Of a DNA stretch of 64,000 nucleotides, positions 1 through 8,084 are shown piece by piece; the stretch's first letter is position 1, and each line of letters begins with the position of its first letter. Source of the stretch: G963677325 sp963677325 (GTDB taxonomy: Bacteria > Bacteroidota > Bacteroidia > Bacteroidales > Prolixibacteraceae); contig CAXXGM010000006.1 in the NCBI GenBank assembly GCA_963677325.2, positions 276,727 to 340,726 of the forward strand, in the 5' to 3' direction. The notes below the pieces were generated by a model, which saw only the letters and a list, made by a program, of their open reading frames with translations, searched no databases and had not been told where the DNA came from. Position numbers and translations under genes: made by a program.

Positions 1-473
1 AGACAAAAAGGATCAGCGAAATCCTTGCTCAGTTTCAGAAACAACATCTTCATATGGCAGTCATTATCGATGAATACGGAGGCACTCAGGGAATTATTAC
101 CCTGGAAGATATTCTTGAGGAATTGGTTGGCGAAATTCAGGATGAAGATGATGAAGAGAAAGAAATCGTTGAAAAGAAGGAAGACAATACCTATATCGTA
201 CAGGCTGCACAGCCATTAATAGATATTAACGATTACCTGCCTCATCCGCTGTCAATCAATGAAAACTATACGACCTTATCAGGTTTATTATTGTTCCATT
301 TTAATAGGATTCCAAAGCTGAACGAAAAAATAGTGATCGAGAATTATGAAATCACTATCTCGAAAATTCAAAGACGATCTATTCAAACGGCCATACTGAA
401 GGAAGTAGTAAACGAAGGACCGGAGATCGATACCCATCCTGACAATAAAGCCTCTTATTCACTTTTCAGGTGA
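1..473 (+). CDS. CorC/HlyC-type (CBS domain) membrane protein, C-terminal part
   Basis: The reading frame is open from the left edge, so the N-terminal membrane (CNNM/DUF21-type) part lies outside the window. The visible 157 or so codons start inside the second CBS domain (MAVIIDEYGGTQGIITLEDI is the classic CBS end in this family), continue through an acidic linker (EIQDEDDEEKE) and finish with the small C-terminal CorC/HlyC transporter-associated domain. The family is linked to Mg/Co export and, in gliding Bacteroidota, includes GldE; the fragment cannot tell these apart. The last 15 bases overlap the convergent rhomboid gene. Confidence 0.85.
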   Translation, partial: TKRISEILAQFQKQHLHMAVIIDEYGGTQGIITLEDILEELVGEIQDEDDEEKEIVEKKEDNTYIVQAAQPLIDINDYLPHPLSINENYTTLSGLLLFHFNRIPKLNEKIVIENYEITISKIQRRSIQTAILKEVVNEGPEIDTHPDNKASYSLFR

Positions 474-1202
474 TTGAATTGAATCTCCCTGGGATTTATG
501 ATTTGAAATAGAATCAGCATCAATATCATTCTCCTCTTCATCTAAATCGTCGTATTCTTCGTCTGCATCTTCGTCCCCGGATTCAGGGGGTTCAGGTTTG
601 ATAATCCAACCATATAAAAGGGCTACACCAAATCCGGCAACACCTCCCCACAAATGAGATTCCCAGGAAATATCCGGCTTTACGGGAAATATTCCCCAGA
701 ACATAGATCCGTACAGAAAAGCTACTATTAAAGAAATGGTCAGTAAACGAACATTGTGACTTAATACACCGCTCAGAAAGAGAAATGCAGCCAATCCGTA
801 AATAACTCCGCTGGCTCCAATATGCAAAGCCTCCCGTCCCGTCAGCCACACAAATAAGCCTGATAAAAGATAGATAGAAATGAAGATCGCACAGGAAGCT
901 TTCCTGTAAAAGAAAAACAAGGAGAATGTGAGAATAAACAAAGGCAATGTATTGGCTGCAAGATGTTCAAAATTGCTGTGAATCAAGGGTGCAAAAATGA
1001 TACCCCGCAATCCTTTTAATTTCAGAGGGGATATTCCCCATGAAGAAAAATCGAGTTTGTATTCCGCTTCAAATAATTTAATCAGCCAAAGAATCACAAT
1101 AAAAATCACCGATATGAAAAGAGAGTATCTGACAATGTGCTTGTCAATATTGTACTGATCTTCAGAATAGTCGCCCGGATTATAACGGGAAAGCAGTGGC
1201 AT
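459..1202 (-). CDS. Rhomboid family intramembrane serine protease
   Basis: 247 residues with about six hydrophobic segments. The serine protease dyad is visible: Ser131 in HIGASGVIYG (GxSG motif) and His183 in ESHLWGGVAG. HSNFEHLAANT (residues 75-85) is the usual rhomboid HxxxxHxxxN segment that lines the active site. The C-terminal 45 residues form a strongly acidic tail (GDEDADEEYDDLDEEENDID) outside the fold. Rhomboids cut substrates within the membrane; the target here is unknown. The 3' end overlaps the convergent CorC-like gene by 15 bp. Confidence 0.88.
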   Translation of the reverse strand: MPLLSRYNPGDYSEDQYNIDKHIVRYSLFISVIFIVILWLIKLFEAEYKLDFSSWGISPLKLKGLRGIIFAPLIHSNFEHLAANTLPLFILTFSLFFFYRKASCAIFISIYLLSGLFVWLTGREALHIGASGVIYGLAAFLFLSGVLSHNVRLLTISLIVAFLYGSMFWGIFPVKPDISWESHLWGGVAGFGVALLYGWIIKPEPPESGDEDADEEYDDLDEEENDIDADSISNHKSQGDSIQSPEK

Positions 1203-1357
1203 AGCAAAATATTTAATTTATTTAAAGTTATTCATTTTTATGAATCTGACCATCTGAATTTAGATCCAATCGTAAGTTGTCATGTTTTTGAGACCGTAAA
1301 CCTTGACTTATTTAATGTTTTTCATTAATTTACAAAGGTTAACTAAAAAAGAAAATC

Positions 1358-1966
1358 ATGAGAAACTTACTAATTTCATTACTCTGTCTCCTTTCCTTTT
1401 CCGGTTATTGTCCTCCAAGATCCACAAGTACCATCAAAGACCTGAAGGATGGGATCAAAGGAGAAACAACCGCAAGCATAAAATACGCAGCATTTGCACA
1501 AAAGGCACGGCAGGAGGGTCAGATAAATATTGCAAAACTATTTGATGCAGCATCAAAAGCAGAAAATATCCATGCAGATAATCACAAGAAAGTATTGAAT
1601 GAGATGGGTGAGAAAATGGATAATTTCACTCCGCAATATGAAGTAAGGAGCACAGCCGACAATCTTCAGAGCGCCCTGGATGGAGAGACTTACGAAGTAA
1701 CGACAATGTATCCGAAATTTGTAAAAGATGCAGAGCAGGAGAATATGGCGAAAGCAAAAAAATCATTCACCTGGGCATTCGATACCGAGAAAAAACATCA
1801 GCAATTTTATTCTGCTGCACTCCAATCGCTTAAATCAAATTCGGTAAAAACACTTCCTTCCAGATATGCTGTCTGCCCGGTTTGTGGCAATACCTTTGAC
1901 ATCTCGAAAGTTGACAACAGGTGTTCCTTTTGCTATACGAGCAAAACAAAATTTATCAATTTGTGA
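1358..1966 (+). CDS. Rubrerythrin family protein, probably exported
   Basis: 202 residues. A hydrophobic N-terminus (MRNLLISLLCLLSFSGYC) looks like a signal peptide or a poor lipoprotein signal. Residues about 25-155 form the ferritin-like diiron four-helix domain, with E in GIKGETTASIKYAAFA and the ExxH-type AENIHADNH segment. The C-terminus has a rubredoxin-like knuckle pair, CPVCGNTF and CSFC, though the second is compressed. Rubrerythrins reduce peroxide in anaerobes. A cell-surface or periplasmic location is inferred from the leader only. A terminator follows about 130 bp downstream. Confidence 0.88.
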   Translation: MRNLLISLLCLLSFSGYCPPRSTSTIKDLKDGIKGETTASIKYAAFAQKARQEGQINIAKLFDAASKAENIHADNHKKVLNEMGEKMDNFTPQYEVRSTADNLQSALDGETYEVTTMYPKFVKDAEQENMAKAKKSFTWAFDTEKKHQQFYSAALQSLKSNSVKTLPSRYAVCPVCGNTFDISKVDNRCSFCYTSKTKFINL

Positions 1967-2097
1967 CCTGCAGTTCTGATAACCGGCATTGCTAAAACCC
2001 GGAGAAAGTGCCGAAAGCCCTTCGGGCTGGGTTAAAGGCTAAAATCAAACGCATTCAGCCTGAACAATTTCAGAATTTGTGGGATACCTTCAACTTA

Positions 2098-2128
2098 AAG
2101 CCGGATATCTTTCCGGCTTATCTTTTTT
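2098..2128 (+). terminator. Rho-independent terminator
   Basis: A 7-bp stem AAGCCGG/CCGGCTT with an 8-base loop is followed by ATCTTTTTT. It closes the rubrerythrin transcript and precedes the next gene. Confidence 0.75.
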
Positions 2129-2177
2129 CTACAACTTATTATCTTTTTGATTATTTTTGTGATTGAATAAATTGATA

Positions 2178-2612
2178 ATGAGTAAGCTGTTTAGTGAACA
2201 CCTGAGCCTGGAACAACTTGAAGAGATGTTCCACAATGACGACAAATGCCTGGAATTTTTAGCAGAAATAAAATGGTCCAACGGATTTGTCTGTAAGAAG
2301 TGCGGAAACACGAATTACTGCCCGGGACAGGAACCTTATTCACGACGTTGCACAAAATGCAAATCCAAAGAGACTGCAACCAATGGAACGATATTTCATG
2401 GCGTGAAATTTCCCATCAGCAAAGCTTTTTATATAGCTTATAATGTCTGCAAAGGGCAGGAAGATATTTCAACCTATGAATTTGGCCGAAGACTCTCTTT
2501 ACGTCAGATGACCTGCTGGAACTTTAAAACCAAAATTCAACATGCCTTGAATGAAATGGATACATTGACCGACAAGGAAAGAAGTACGATCCAGAAAATT
2601 CTCACTAACTGA
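2178..2612 (+). CDS. Solo IS1595/ISXO2-type zinc-ribbon protein (transposase N-terminus only)
   Basis: 144 residues if started at the ATG at 2178; a TTG at 2163 would add five. The N-terminal part matches the helix plus zinc ribbon of IS1595-type transposases: CKKCGNTNY and CTKCKSKETATNGTIFH, followed by the FYIAYNVC helix region. The DDE catalytic domain that should follow is absent, and the ORF ends cleanly at IQKILTN. A possible -7 box TATTTTTG sits at 2152-2159. It stops 6 bp before the CDF gene, so both may be co-transcribed. It could be a domesticated DNA-binding protein or a truncated transposase; no inverted repeats were seen. Confidence 0.65.
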   Translation: MSKLFSEHLSLEQLEEMFHNDDKCLEFLAEIKWSNGFVCKKCGNTNYCPGQEPYSRRCTKCKSKETATNGTIFHGVKFPISKAFYIAYNVCKGQEDISTYEFGRRLSLRQMTCWNFKTKIQHALNEMDTLTDKERSTIQKILTN

Positions 2613-2618
2613 GAGGAA

Positions 2619-3530
2619 ATGAACGGTATGCAAACTCAGTCGTTAAAAAAATTTCTCTATTTATCCATTGCCGCAGCTGTTGCAACGATTTTGCTTAAAT
2701 TATTGGCCTGGAAATTAACCGGTTCAGTTGGTTTGTTTTCGGATGCGCTCGAATCTTGTGTCAATCTGGTGGCTGCCATAGTTGCTTTATTAATGATCAC
2801 CCTGGCCGAAAAGCCCGCAGATGAAGAACATGTCTTTGGACACAACAAAGCAGAATATTTTTCCAGCGCTATTGAAGGAGGAATGATAATGCTTGCCGCG
2901 TTCAGCATTATCTGGTCCGCAGTTCCGCGAATTATTCATCCTCAACCTCTTGAAAACCTAAGCCTTGGTTTGCTTGTTGCCATAGGAGCTTCCGTTATAA
3001 ATCTGGCAGTTGCTCTTATTTTGCTAAAAAACGGTAAAAAAAACAATTCCATTACACTCGAAGCTGATGGCAAACATTTAATGACGGATGTATATACTTC
3101 TGCAGGGGTTCTTATTGGAATAATTTTGGTAAAACTTTCAGGCTGGTTGATACTCGATGGAATAGTGGCCATTGGAGTTTCTTTAAATATCCTGTGGGCA
3201 GGATATCAGCTGATGCGGCGTTCCGCGATGGGTCTGCTTGATTCAGCAATACCTGAGACTGAGCGCATGAAAATTTTCAGATCCCTGGAACAATATAAAT
3301 CACAGAATATAGATTTTCATTCTCTTATGACCAGACAGGCAGGCCAAAGAAAATTTATTGCCCTTCATATATTGGTGCCGGGGCGATGGACCATACAAAA
3401 AGGTCATAACATAGCAGAAGAAATTGAAAAAAATATTCGCGGGATCTTTGATGTTCCTGTTACCGTTTTCACCCATCTTGAACCAAAGGAAGATCCGGTT
3501 TCGATGCAAGACATCGGACTTGACAGATAG
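2619..3530 (+). CDS. Cation diffusion facilitator (CDF) metal transporter
   Basis: 303 residues. Six transmembrane segments span about residues 12-205, then a cytoplasmic domain runs to the end. The GLFSDALESCVNLVAAIVAL segment in TM2 and the HLMTDVYTSAGVLIG segment in TM5 hold the paired Asp/His positions that bind Zn or other divalent metals in this family. The cytoplasmic HVFGHNKAEYFSSAIEG loop is also typical. The start follows a purine-rich GAGAGG. The family exports Zn, Fe, Mn or Co by proton antiport; the specificity cannot be read here. Confidence 0.88.
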   Translation: MNGMQTQSLKKFLYLSIAAAVATILLKLLAWKLTGSVGLFSDALESCVNLVAAIVALLMITLAEKPADEEHVFGHNKAEYFSSAIEGGMIMLAAFSIIWSAVPRIIHPQPLENLSLGLLVAIGASVINLAVALILLKNGKKNNSITLEADGKHLMTDVYTSAGVLIGIILVKLSGWLILDGIVAIGVSLNILWAGYQLMRRSAMGLLDSAIPETERMKIFRSLEQYKSQNIDFHSLMTRQAGQRKFIALHILVPGRWTIQKGHNIAEEIEKNIRGIFDVPVTVFTHLEPKEDPVSMQDIGLDR

Positions 3531-3778
3531 AACTAATCTTTCAAAACACATCATCTCTAATCCCAATATGGACTAATGAAAAAGGGAACTGAACCTCCTG
3601 CCCTATCCGGTATCAACACACCCTTTTTCTTATGGCGAACATTCCGCAATGATCACTATACAGAGCTAATAGCAGTCGCTGAATTAAGAATTAAAGAATT
3701 AAACAGACTCCCGCAATACGTTCGTGCAAATTAGTTTCGTTAATCTTCGATTCTTGTAATTCGATTTTAATCACAACA

Positions 3779-4335
3779 TCAAAAGTTAATATCCCATATC
3801 CCTGCTGATTTTTCCAGTTCTACCAGGGCAGCAGCTCTGTTGTATAATGTTTCGATATAATCCGATTGGGTATCATTATATATCCTTTGGGCTTAAGAAC
3901 TTCTAAAAGGGAAGTTTCCCCCCGGTTATAGCTGTATATCTTCCCTTGCCTTACTTTTTGGGCCTTCTCCAGCAGTCCGTTATCAAAGCTTTCGACCTGT
4001 TTACAATAGGCATCATATTGTTGAAAAGCCTGCCTGATCCCGGTGCGGATCCGAAGTTCCGCCTGTTTATAAAGATTATCAGCCTGAAGAATTTGAAACT
4101 GAGCCATTTTTATTTCACCCTTATAATGGTTTGAAAACTTCAAAGGAATGGACAGTCCTCCAGTTACCGCAGTTTCATTTGCTGATCCTGAAAGTACAGG
4201 ATAAGCTCTCCCATAATCCAGATTTAAGTCAATATCCAATGCTCGCTCTTTGCGGGCAAGCTGAAGCGACTTTTGAGAGACCTCTTTATCGTAAAGGGCC
4301 GCCATCAGATCGGCTGTAATGTTTCTAATCCTCAT
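3779..4335 (-). pseudogene. Decayed TolC-family outer-membrane efflux protein (3' fragment)
   Basis: On the minus strand, residues such as ALYDKEVSQKSLQLARKER and GETSLLEVL are typical of the C-terminal coiled-coil half of TolC/CusC proteins. Two lesions are visible. The 5' half is missing: homology begins near 4332, and upstream of it the frame is unrelated. There is also a one-base loss near 3893: after LLEVL the frame shifts, while the neighbouring frame continues with AQRIYNDTQSDYIETLYN and RAAALVELEKSAGIWDINF to a stop at 3779. Neighbouring the CDF exporter, it may be the relic of a heavy-metal efflux (CzcC/CusC-like) cluster. Confidence 0.8.
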
Positions 4336-4422
4336 TAATAAATGGATTTTTCTCCTTAAATTGTCTATTAAAATAATAATTGTTCCATAGCAGAAAGTTG
4401 AAATAAAATTAGTACAAAAGTC

Positions 4423-4806
4423 ATGAAAGAATTTATGTTTATGATTCGGAATAAGATCAACCATCAGGATTCATGGAGCGCGGAACATTTTAATAAATTT
4501 CTAAAATCCTGTGAGTTCTATATTGAAGACATTAAAAGGGAAGGGAAACTTATATCCGCACAACCTTTTCTTAAAGAAGGAAAAATTATTTCAGGTACCT
4601 TCCATCAACTTAACGTATCACCCTTTAATGAGTCTGATGAGGTTCAGGTAGGTTATTATCACATCCGTGCCGAAAATCTTGAAGAAGCTGTTGAAATCGC
4701 AAAACGAAATCCAGAATTTTCCTTTTCCGCTACTGCAAGGATCGAAGTTCGTCCTATTAAAACTAAAGAAGAAACTACCAACTATAATTATCCAAATGAA
4801 AATTGA
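4423..4806 (+). CDS. YCII-related domain protein
   Basis: 127 residues that read as one YCII/DGPF-type dimeric alpha-beta barrel: MKEFMFMIRNK start, a KREGKLISAQPF strand, GYYHIRAENLEEAVEIAKRNP, and a final RIEVRPI strand. The family is common beside ECF sigma factors, but none is present here. Function unknown. The Lys/Glu-rich tail lies outside the fold. Confidence 0.75.
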   Translation: MKEFMFMIRNKINHQDSWSAEHFNKFLKSCEFYIEDIKREGKLISAQPFLKEGKIISGTFHQLNVSPFNESDEVQVGYYHIRAENLEEAVEIAKRNPEFSFSATARIEVRPIKTKEETTNYNYPNEN

Positions 4807-4931
4807 TCTTCTGTGTCCTTTCCGTTGAAGTTTATTTAATATAAGGATTACATTTTTTTTCCTTTTATTACATTGAAAAGGGTTAAATTAGCAGAAATAA
4901 AATTATTTATGGACATTAAAACAATGACATT

Positions 4932-5573
4932 ATGAGCACTCCTAATCAATTTGAATTTTTACCTCTTCCTTACGCTTACGATGCCCTTGAACCATCCATC
5001 GATCAACAGACGGTTGAAATTCATTACAGCAGGCACCATAAAGCATATTGCGATAATTTTAATAATGCATTGAATGCATCGGGTATCAAAACCTCCGATA
5101 TTATTGAAATTTTCAAAAATATAAGCAAATACCCGGCAGCAGTCCGTAATAATGGCGGCGGGTATTTCAACCACAATTTTTATTGGGAAAACCTGAAAGG
5201 CCAGGGGGGTGGACAACCTTCAGGGAATTTATCGGATGCCATTACCAAATCCTTTGGGTCATTTATGGATTTCCGTCAGCAGTTTTCCGATGCCGCCAAA
5301 ACCCGGTTCGGCAGCGGATGGGCATGGCTCTGTGTGGATGAAACCGGCAAACTATTCATCTGTTCTACTCCAAATCAGGATAATCCTTTCATGGATCTTG
5401 CAGAAAAGAAGGGAACTCCCATTCTCACCATCGACGTATGGGAACATGCATATTATCTGAAATACCAGAACAAACGTCCTGATTATGTTGAAGCTTTTTG
5501 GAATATCATCAATTGGGATGTCGTAGCCAGTAGATATGAAAATGCTTTAAAACAAGTTAAACAGTTAGTTTAA
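4932..5573 (+). CDS. sodB: Superoxide dismutase [Fe/Mn]
   Basis: 213 residues, full length. All four metal ligands are present: His31 (VEIHYSRHHKAY), His81 (YFNHNFYWENL), and Asp168 plus His172 in TIDVWEHAYYL. The Gln/His details that separate Fe from Mn enzymes were not resolved. It converts superoxide to oxygen and peroxide; the peroxide would suit the rubrerythrin 3 kb upstream. A clear terminator follows 13 bp after the stop, so the gene is the end of its own unit. Confidence 0.95.
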   Translation: MSTPNQFEFLPLPYAYDALEPSIDQQTVEIHYSRHHKAYCDNFNNALNASGIKTSDIIEIFKNISKYPAAVRNNGGGYFNHNFYWENLKGQGGGQPSGNLSDAITKSFGSFMDFRQQFSDAAKTRFGSGWAWLCVDETGKLFICSTPNQDNPFMDLAEKKGTPILTIDVWEHAYYLKYQNKRPDYVEAFWNIINWDVVASRYENALKQVKQLV

Positions 5574-5586
5574 TTAAATTATACAA

Positions 5587-5615
5587 ACCGGGCACAGGGG
5601 CCCGGTATTTTTTTT
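5587..5615 (+). terminator. Rho-independent terminator of the SOD gene
   Basis: Stem ACCGGGC/GCCCGGT with a 6-base loop, followed by a T-rich run (ATTTTTTTT). Position directly after the SOD stop supports the call. Confidence 0.9.
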
Positions 5616-5634
5616 CACCAAATTTTAAAAACTC

Positions 5635-6102
5635 ATGGAATCAATTGTTAGTATTATCCAGGCTATGCTGGCTCCGGGGATTATGATTTCCGCCTGTGGA
5701 CTGCTCCTTTTAGGCATGAACAACAAATATTCTATTGTTGTGGGCCGCATACGCGCTTTGAATGATGAAAAACGCAAACTTATTTCTCCTGCTAAACTGG
5801 AGAACCTGAATCCTTATAAGGAAAAAAGATTAGACAACATCAATATGCAAACTGATCTTTTTGCCAATCGGGTGGTATTGATAAAAAAGGCAGTGACAAG
5901 TTATTACATAGCCGTAGGATTTTATATTCTCGCATCTCTACTGATCGGTGTCAATTTTCTTTCTGACCAGCCTATCATCCCGATAAGTGCTTTGATAGCA
6001 TTTCTTGCAGGAATGATTTCAGTTGTTTTTGGGGTTTATTATGCTGCCCTGGAAATTAAAAACGGCCTCGAAATTGTAAAAGTTGAAATAGAGCACGTAT
6101 AA
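5635..6102 (+). CDS. DUF2721 family membrane protein
   Basis: 155 residues with three hydrophobic stretches (about residues 5-28, 85-105 and 112-135) around a basic loop containing VVGRIRALNDEKR, a hallmark of DUF2721. No function is known for the family. It lies between SOD and the PAP2/kinase pair. Confidence 0.8.
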   Translation: MESIVSIIQAMLAPGIMISACGLLLLGMNNKYSIVVGRIRALNDEKRKLISPAKLENLNPYKEKRLDNINMQTDLFANRVVLIKKAVTSYYIAVGFYILASLLIGVNFLSDQPIIPISALIAFLAGMISVVFGVYYAALEIKNGLEIVKVEIEHV

Positions 6103-6168
6103 AAAAGGTGATTAAATTCCCAATTATTTTATTTCCTTTGTGATTGAAAATCCTAAATTCTGTTGAAA

Positions 6169-6786
6169 ATGATAAAGAGGTTTATTATTGTTTTTCTAAT
6201 ATTCATACCCTCTTTATCATTTTCCCAGAATAAGGATATTGAGTTGCTTCGCTTCATTAATTCTTCGGACACCCGGGGAGATCGTTTCTTCAAATTCGCA
6301 TCAAATTCCAACAATGAAGTGATTCTTGGAGTACCTGTCACCATGGGAATAATGAGCCTTATTAAAGGTGACGATAAGATGTTCACCAATGCCTGCCAGA
6401 TGGTGGCGGCCGATGCCATCAATCTTGGATTTACAATGGCACTTAAGTATTCAATCAATCGAAAACGTCCATTTGAGACCTATCCTGATGTTGTAAAGAA
6501 ATCAGACGGCGGAGGACTCTCATTCCCTTCCGGCCATACTTCCGGAGCCTTTGCAACGGCCACTACTTTGAGTCTGCAATATCCAAAATGGTATGTAATT
6601 GTGCCTTCGTATTTGTGGGCCGGAACGGTAGGTTACTCCAGGATGCATCTGGGAGTCCATTATCCCAGTGATGTGGCTGGAGGTATTCTTGTAGGGGCAG
6701 GAAGCGCTTTCCTTTCTTTTAAGGTCAATAAATGGCTCAACAACTATTCCTTTCTGAAACATGAACACAACAAAAAGCGGATTTAA
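6169..6786 (+). CDS. PAP2 superfamily phosphatase
   Basis: 205 residues from the ATG at 6169 (a TTG two codons earlier is possible). A signal peptide or first membrane helix (MIKRFIIVFLIFIPSLSFSQ) precedes the three phosphatase motifs: KYSINRKRPF, PSGHTSG and SRMHLGVHYPSDV. The catalytic His residues and Arg are all kept. The family removes phosphate from lipid phosphates such as undecaprenyl pyrophosphate or phosphatidate. It overlaps the next gene by 26 bp, so both are co-translated; a lipid phosphatase with a lipid kinase hints at undecaprenol or diacylglycerol recycling. Confidence 0.9.
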   Translation: MIKRFIIVFLIFIPSLSFSQNKDIELLRFINSSDTRGDRFFKFASNSNNEVILGVPVTMGIMSLIKGDDKMFTNACQMVAADAINLGFTMALKYSINRKRPFETYPDVVKKSDGGGLSFPSGHTSGAFATATTLSLQYPKWYVIVPSYLWAGTVGYSRMHLGVHYPSDVAGGILVGAGSAFLSFKVNKWLNNYSFLKHEHNKKRI

Positions 6787-7138
6787 AAAAAGAGTCAAAA
6801 GTTTCGGATTTGCCTTTACAGGATTGGCAGAACTCTTCAAATCCGAACCAAATGCCAGAATCCATGCCTTAGCAACCATGTTTGCTTTAACTGCCGGTTT
6901 TGCATTAAAAATATCCGGCTCTGAATGGTGTGTCATCCTGATCGTAATCGCTCTGGTCTGGGCTTCTGAAGCGTTTAATACCGTCATTGAAAAAATAATC
7001 GATCACCTCTTTCCCGGCTATCATGAAACCGCCCGTGTAACCAAAGACATTTCGGCAGGAGCTGTACTGGTCTGTGCCATAGCGGCTTTCGTCTGTGGCC
7101 TAATTATCTTCTTGCCCAAAATAATCTTACTCATCTAA
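6761..7138 (+). CDS. dgkA: Diacylglycerol/undecaprenol kinase (DgkA family)
   Basis: 125 residues with three transmembrane helices. Family residues are visible: EPNARIHALAT, the catalytic SEAFNTVIEKIIDH, and KDISAGAVLVCAI. It phosphorylates a membrane lipid alcohol with ATP; Gram-positive relatives use undecaprenol, the E. coli enzyme uses diacylglycerol, and the choice cannot be made here. It starts within the PAP2 phosphatase gene in another frame. Confidence 0.88.
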   Translation: MNTTKSGFKKRVKSFGFAFTGLAELFKSEPNARIHALATMFALTAGFALKISGSEWCVILIVIALVWASEAFNTVIEKIIDHLFPGYHETARVTKDISAGAVLVCAIAAFVCGLIIFLPKIILLI

Positions 7139-7304
7139 TACCTTTATCTACAAACAGATAAGACAGGAAAGTCAATACAGATTCAACCCGTAAGGAAAGT
7201 TCTCCATTAAACCGATCATAACATCCAACTTGAATGTTCCCCAGTGAATCGGGAAACGATGTGAAATCAAAATACAAAGAATTGAGATGTAGATATTGGT
7301 TCAT
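7131..7304 (-). CDS. Small hypothetical ORF, possibly a 3' remnant
   Basis: 57 codons on the minus strand (ATG at 7304-7302, TGA at 7133-7131) read like real protein: YFDFTSFPDSLGNIQVG, then CYDRFNGELSLRVESVL and TFLSYLFVDKGIR. The frame is open only about 13 codons further upstream. I do not recognise it. It overlaps the 3' end of the kinase by 8 bp. It may be the C-terminus of a lost gene. The remaining bases up to nikR (7305-7560) show no convincing gene. Confidence 0.3.
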   Translation of the reverse strand: MNQYLHLNSLYFDFTSFPDSLGNIQVGCYDRFNGELSLRVESVLTFLSYLFVDKGIR

Positions 7305-7560
7305 CAGCAAGTCTAAGATGGTATTTAAGGGAAAGATGGGTCAGCCTTTTATGCCAACGATGCATCTAATTTATTATAAACACGCGAATGCCATTCTGCA
7401 TTATGTTTCCCATGATGGAAGCGACCTGTCACAATCCCTGATCTTTATGAATTAATTACTTGCTATTACCTCTTTACCAACTTTGTCTCAAATAATCGAT
7501 ATTTATTCTTAATAAGGAATTATTTACTTTTGTGTTACGAATTATACAAAAGATAGCACA

Positions 7561-7962
7561 ATGACATTAGCCCGCTTTGGAGTATGTTTAGATGAAGATA
7601 TCCTTAAAGAGCTTGACAGCTTTGTTGTAGAGAATAGTTTTCCCAATCGCTCACAGGCGATCAGGCATCTGGTTGAAAGAAATCTTATAGAAAAAAAATG
7701 GCAATGCAACAATATAGTAGCCGGAGCTGTTGTTTTGCTTTATGACCATCACAAGGGAGATGTGGCAACAAAATCAAATGATATCCAACATGAATATTTT
7801 GATGCGATCCTTTCCTCCCAGCATTTTCATTTAAGCCATGAAAATTGTCTTGAAATTATTGCAGTAAAAGGTACGGCACATAGACTAACCGAATTGGCTG
7901 ATAAATTAATTGGGATTAAAGGCATTATTCATGGCAAATTGGTGATGAGCCGCACAGAATAA
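7561..7962 (+). CDS. nikR: Nickel-responsive regulator NikR
   Basis: 133 residues, the normal NikR length. The N-terminal ribbon-helix-helix domain (MTLARFGVCLDEDILKELDS, then FPNRSQAIRHLV) binds DNA and the C-terminal ACT-like domain binds nickel. The nickel ligands line up exactly: His77, His88, His90 and Cys96. It represses nickel uptake genes when nickel is sufficient, so the TonB receptor 122 bp downstream is the obvious target. A candidate -7 box TACTTTTG lies at 7525-7532. Confidence 0.93.
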   Translation: MTLARFGVCLDEDILKELDSFVVENSFPNRSQAIRHLVERNLIEKKWQCNNIVAGAVVLLYDHHKGDVATKSNDIQHEYFDAILSSQHFHLSHENCLEIIAVKGTAHRLTELADKLIGIKGIIHGKLVMSRTE

Positions 7963-7970
7963 TTTTTTTG

Positions 7971-8053
7971 AACCATAAGTAACACGAAATATGCAATTCG
8001 TGATATTACAGTAAACCTTCAGGGTTTTATTTTTAACCATAAAGTAACACAAT
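7971..8053. promoter_or_regulatory. Palindrome and direct repeats between nikR and the TonB receptor
   Basis: An inverted repeat CACGAA-N8-TTCGTG covers 7983-8002. AACCATAAGTAACAC at 7971 recurs as AACCATAAAGTAACAC near 8035. The related half site ACGAATT lies just upstream of nikR (about 7536). These are candidate NikR or promoter elements. They do not match the E. coli NikR operator (GTATGA-N16-TCATAC), so the link is inference. Confidence 0.35.
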
Positions 8054-8084
8054 TTAATTAATTAGTAGCATCACCCTAAAATCA

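Noticed and set aside
1975..2045. GCCCTTCGGGC hairpin as a riboswitch
   Set aside because: Short stem with no conserved core and no target gene directly behind; likely just a hairpin.
7234..7455. 73-codon plus-strand ORF before nikR
   Set aside because: Composition is not protein-like, no start context, and the opposite strand has a better candidate.
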